Source: Sinonovacula constricta (Eukaryota; Mollusca; Bivalvia; Cardiida; Solecurtidae). Taken from it: 64,000 nucleotides of DNA. The DNA lies in the NCBI GenBank assembly GCA_007844125.1, contig CM017571.1, positions 3,673,924-3,737,923 on the forward strand, given 5' to 3'. This document shows positions 60,901 to 64,000 of this stretch, in pieces; the first letter of the stretch is position 1; each line of letters opens with the position of its first letter. A model generated the notes under the pieces. The model was not told the origin of the DNA. It was given only the letters and a program-made list of their open reading frames with translations, and made no database searches. A program made the translations under genes and the position numbers.

Positions 60901-61947
60901 GTACCACAATACCCTCGGTAAGTTGTAGGTACTGACGTTTTCGCGTTTGACAACCCAGATTACTTGATAGTATGTGACTATCTGAGCAATTATTTTGGAA
61001 TGCAAAAGCTCAGCAATACAAACAGTCAGACTATTATCAAAGTCATGAAGACTTGGTTTGCAACACATGGCATACCTGAAAAGATAGTGTCGGATGGTGC
61101 ATCATATTACACATCACAACAATTTCAGAAATTTGCTATTGAATGTGACATACAGCATGTAACTTTATCTGCTCAATATCCCCAAAGTAATGGCCTTAGT
61201 GAGTCATGCGTTAAGAAAGCCAAGAAGCTGCTTAAGAAACGTAAGCAAGATGGTTCTGATCCAATGATATCTTTGCTGGAGTTACGAGCCACACCTATGG
61301 TCATTGGTTACTCTCCATGAAAAATGTTGATGGGTAGAAAAATACGCACATTTCTGTCAATAGCACCAAGTCAGTTGACACCAAGTACAGTGCTTCACAG
61401 CAAAGTAAGGTCAAAGCTTATTTCACAGAAAGCTGATCAAAAGCGATAATATGACAAACATGCAAAACAGTTGAAGCCCATGAATGTAGGGGATAATGTT
61501 AGAATCCAACAAGGTGCTGTTTGGAATCCTGCTGTTATAACAGAGCAAAACAGTGAAAGATCATACACTGTAAAGACCCAAGATGGAGGACAATATGTTC
61601 GCAACAGGCGACATTTGCAGAAAACTCCTGTCAGTTCACCTGCAAAAGCAAAACCACCAGGTGAATCACTAGGTACGCCCCTGGAATCAGCCAGTCCCTG
61701 TCAACATAAACTGTTACAAACAGAAACATTGGAATCAGCCAGTCCCTGTCAACCTAAACTGTTACAAACAGAAACACCACAAGTCCCTTCCCAGCAGCGT
61801 ACCAGTGTCATTAGTAACCCTACTCCCAGCAGCCCTATTCAGCCACCTGTATCAGCATGTACTGATAAGCCGCCAGAGAACACCCAAACGCCATACATAA
61901 CAAGGTCTGATCCGCAGATTAAACCAAGAAAAGTAGAGTCAATGTAA
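57916..61947 (+). pseudogene. Gypsy gag-pol, single frame with nine stop codons
   Basis: From ATG at 57916 to TAA at 61945-61947 all domains lie in the same frame (1344 codons) without a frameshift. Internal stops start at 58105, 58888, 59017, 59116, 60799, 60874, 60919, 61318 and 61447. Gag ends in two zinc knuckles (CDRCGSHHKQQDKC, CPKCKKHNHFAVKC). Protease has LDTGACCN. RT shows LDCKSGYHSV, CPMGLKCSQDIFQ and IIVDDLLVYG; RNase H shows LQCDSSQHGCAATL and ETDHLPL. Integrase has the HHCC finger (HKGHAG... CKVCARH) and a D-D-E core (GTDVF, VSDGASYYTS, GLSES). Near the C-terminus a 16-residue segment (ESASPCQ-KLLQTET) is duplicated in tandem. The protein cannot be made whole from this copy. Confidence 0.9.
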
Positions 61948-62189
61948 TTATGTAGCAATTTATTTTCCTTTAGTTGTTTGAAAATTGTTATAAATTGGTG
62001 AGAAATTTTTGATAAAAGGACATACCAAATTATTTTTTGTTGATAATTAAGAGGCTTATTCTACAGAACAGACATAATTATTATTCAAGAAGACACAATC
62101 AGTGAGCATAGTTAGATTTCCCACGAAAAGGGACACTGGACTATCAAAATTCTGATAAACACCTCTTGAGAAAGTGCTTCCTAAAGTGC

Positions 62190-62441
62190 TGTGATGATAT
62201 CTGTTTAAGAAACATAACTTCTGTATCCATACTAGTAATACGGTAATATAGGATTACTTCACTTTACACATGTCTGTAGTAGTATACTCATTATATATAT
62301 TGTTAACAATGCCTCTAAAATAGTCAGTTTGCATCAGACCTCTGTATAGTTCACTTGTGTAATTAAAGTTTAGAAATAGATGTTCGGACTTTGTTATTCT
62401 GTTAATATCTATGACACAAACTATAACCTGGTGACATAACA
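62190..62441 (+). repeat. 3' LTR of the Gypsy element
   Basis: 252 bp matching 57538-57790, ending GTGACATAACA and followed by the target duplication ATGC. No strong polypurine tract is obvious just upstream (gagaaagtgcttcctaaag). Confidence 0.92.
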
Positions 62442-62464
62442 ATGCAATGCTTTTATTTTTTACA

Positions 62465-63882
62465 TGGGCTAGGATGCAGTTTAAACCAATGAAGTCAATG
62501 CGATTGGTTGTTCGAAAGGGGAAGACCACAGTCAGTTTCAAGCTTGTAATCCAATGGAAAGATATTCCTTCGTTAACGGACAACCCAGTTAAACGTCTCG
62601 GAAAGTGGTTTGACTCCTAAATTAAAGACAGTAAATACATGCTGCAACAGCAGGCGGAAGAGGGGCTGCGCAGAATTGAAAAGTCAGACCTTCCTGGAAA
62701 GTTTAAAGGCTGGATATTTCAGCACGGACTTCTGCCCAGATTGATATGGCCATTAATAGTGAACTCAGTTATCATCAGCACGGTTGAAAAGGTAGAGCAG
62801 ACAATTAGTAAACACTTGAGAAGATGGCTGGAATTACCACCATCCTTCACATGCTTGGGGTTCTACAGCAAATCCAACAAGCTCCAGGTGCCCTTTACCT
62901 TTCTGGTAGAGAAATTTAAAGCAGCTAAAGCCCGACTCTTCCTGACTAGATTCTTCAGACGAAAGAATCCGTGTAGTAAACATAAAAGTGAGAACAGGCA
63001 GGATCAAGCGGTGGAGCAGGCAGAGAGCAATCTTTAGCATCAGGACATTGTTAGAAAAGCAAACAAGGGAAGAGAAGGACTGGGCACTAGACAGCACCAA
63101 AGATTGGGAGAAGCTAACAAGATGGAGAAGCGGTCCATGGTGCAGAAAGAGATAAGGAGACCAGAAAAGGAGTCAATGTTAGCTAAGTCTGTGCAGTTAG
63201 GCTCGCAAGGAAACTGGCCAGCTGTGTGATCGCACACTACGTCACATACTGTCTGGTTGTCCTACCGTTTTGACTCAAGGACGATACAGGTGGTGCCATG
63301 ATAAAGTCCTTACGGAAGTGGCACTCATCCTTAAATTGGAGAGAAGGAAAAAGAGATTAAAAAAGTAAGAAAAACCCAGACCTTATCAACTTTGTGAGGG
63401 AAGGCGCTAAGAAACAGTCGAACACATTGCCTACCAGTATCCATCAATAATTCGATAGTTGGGAACTCCTGGTAGACCTTAAGAAGAGGCTCAAGTTTCC
63501 GGAGGAAGTGACCAACACAAATCTCCGACCCGACATTGTGCTGTGGTCAAGAGATTCCAAACGAGTGATACTGGTTGAGCTCATAGTGCCCTGGGAAGAA
63601 AGAACAGAGGAAGCACATGAGATGAAGATGTCTAAGTACCAGGAAGTGGCAAACCAGGCAAACAGCTGCAGAGACAATAGTTGGAAAACATGGACTTTCC
63701 CAATGGAGGTCGGCTGCCGTGGATTTCCATCACGGTCAACATGGCAAATGCTAGGAGCACTGGGCATTTAGTGACAAGCCAGAATGCAGTCCGTGCTCTT
63801 GGTAAAGCTGCTAAAAGGGCTTCCAGCTGGCTCTGGATACAGCATGGCAAACCAGGCTGGCCACATGGAAACTGATCACTTC
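62465..63882 (+). mobile_element. R2-superfamily LINE relic with restriction-like endonuclease
   Basis: The translation starts mid reverse transcriptase (WARMQFKPMKSMRLVVRKGK, NPVKRLGKWFD), continues through the thumb region (GLLPRLIWPLIVNSVIIST, HLRRWLELPPSF), a degraded zinc-knuckle zone with QGRYRW, and ends with the restriction-like endonuclease (LRPDIVLWSRDSKRVILVEL, VPWEERTEEAHE, EVGCRGFPS) and a C-terminal ASSWLWIQ. An in-frame TAA near 62620 and frameshifts after 63037 make it inactive. The 5' half is absent; its left edge is the Gypsy target site. The family (R2, NeSL or relative) is not resolved. Confidence 0.75.
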
Positions 63883-64000
63883 ACCCATTACTACCATTCC
63901 GAGGGTGTTCTGAGTAAGGGAGTATAACACCTTACAACGATGGCACTCTGAGTAAGCAGTTTACCAGAATTGTATTGCATAACTCGGTTTGCATATTTAT
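63883..64000. other. Window end, no feature recognised
   Basis: 118 bp after the LINE relic with no identifiable content. May be LINE 3' UTR. Confidence 0.3.

Larger units (their letters stand above)
57538..62441 (+). mobile_element. Ty3/Gypsy LTR retrotransposon, structurally complete, inactive
   Basis: 4904 bp with two LTRs starting TGTGATGATATC and ending GTGACATAACA, flanked by a 4-bp target duplication ATGC (57534-57537 and 62442-62445). The LTRs differ at about nine substitutions and one indel over ~252 bp (about 4%), so insertion was not recent. Gag, protease, reverse transcriptase, RNase H and integrase lie in that order in one frame, placing it in Ty3/Gypsy (Metaviridae). Nine nonsense codons interrupt the frame. 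No env-like gene seen. The clade within Gypsy is not assigned. Confidence 0.95.

Overview
This is an animal nuclear genome window, most likely from a bivalve mollusc. The evidence is AT-rich DNA, small exons with GT-AG introns, several tRNA-derived SINE families, CR1/Jockey-, I- and R2-type LINE relics, hAT and Mutator-type debris, a Ty3/Gypsy element, and a RING-less B-box/NHL (TRIM-like) gene of the kind greatly expanded in bivalves. A run of 100 N at 14500-14599 marks a scaffold join. No bacterial, plasmid or CRISPR features were seen.

Host genes. (1) At 1536-2598 (+) are the last two coding exons of a small membrane protein of the CYYR1/shisa-like type: one transmembrane segment and a Pro/Tyr-rich tail with a PPAY motif. 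(2) The main gene lies on the minus strand, with coding exons at 54411-54104, 40297-39412 and 17492-16911. The three junctions are phase-compatible and give about 591 residues: two B-boxes, a coiled coil, a charged linker and an NHL-type propeller, without a RING. Its introns (about 13.8 and 21.9 kb) hold most of the repeats in the window. (3) Weaker candidates nested in intron 2 are a 3-exon microprotein-like transcript (23501-26548, +), a minus-strand multi-exon transcript of unclear frame (30696-28518), and a signal-peptide-like ORF (18080-18187, +). Another short unrecognised ORF (56231-56461, +) lies upstream of the TRIM-like gene.

Mobile elements. A ~475-bp terminal-inverted-repeat MITE family occurs at least seven times; one copy ends about 17 bp inside TRIM intron 1. 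A PHD-finger-bearing CR1/Jockey-type LINE (31259-~36030) is split in its endonuclease domain by a 1493-bp hAT-like element with 13-bp inverted ends and a 6-bp target duplication. A degenerate Mutator-domain plus DEDDh-exonuclease pseudogene follows (36495-38250). A second hAT-type element (48255-49573) carries a decayed TTF-type zinc finger. An RT/RNase H LINE relic occupies ~50600-52598 (-). The right end holds a complete Ty3/Gypsy element (57538-62441) with 4-bp target duplications, inserted into a palindrome-rich ~195-bp satellite, followed by an R2-superfamily LINE relic with a restriction-like endonuclease (62465-63882).

Tandem arrays. There are three large minisatellites: a 67-bp unit at 1-1003, which runs into a MITE arm; a 31-bp unit at 11591-12360, which has expanded inside a tRNA-derived SINE; and a 26-bp unit at 42360-47062, which contains a 1051-bp direct duplication that looked identical wherever compared. 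All three have long open frames only because unit lengths not divisible by 3 cycle through the reading frames; none is called a gene.
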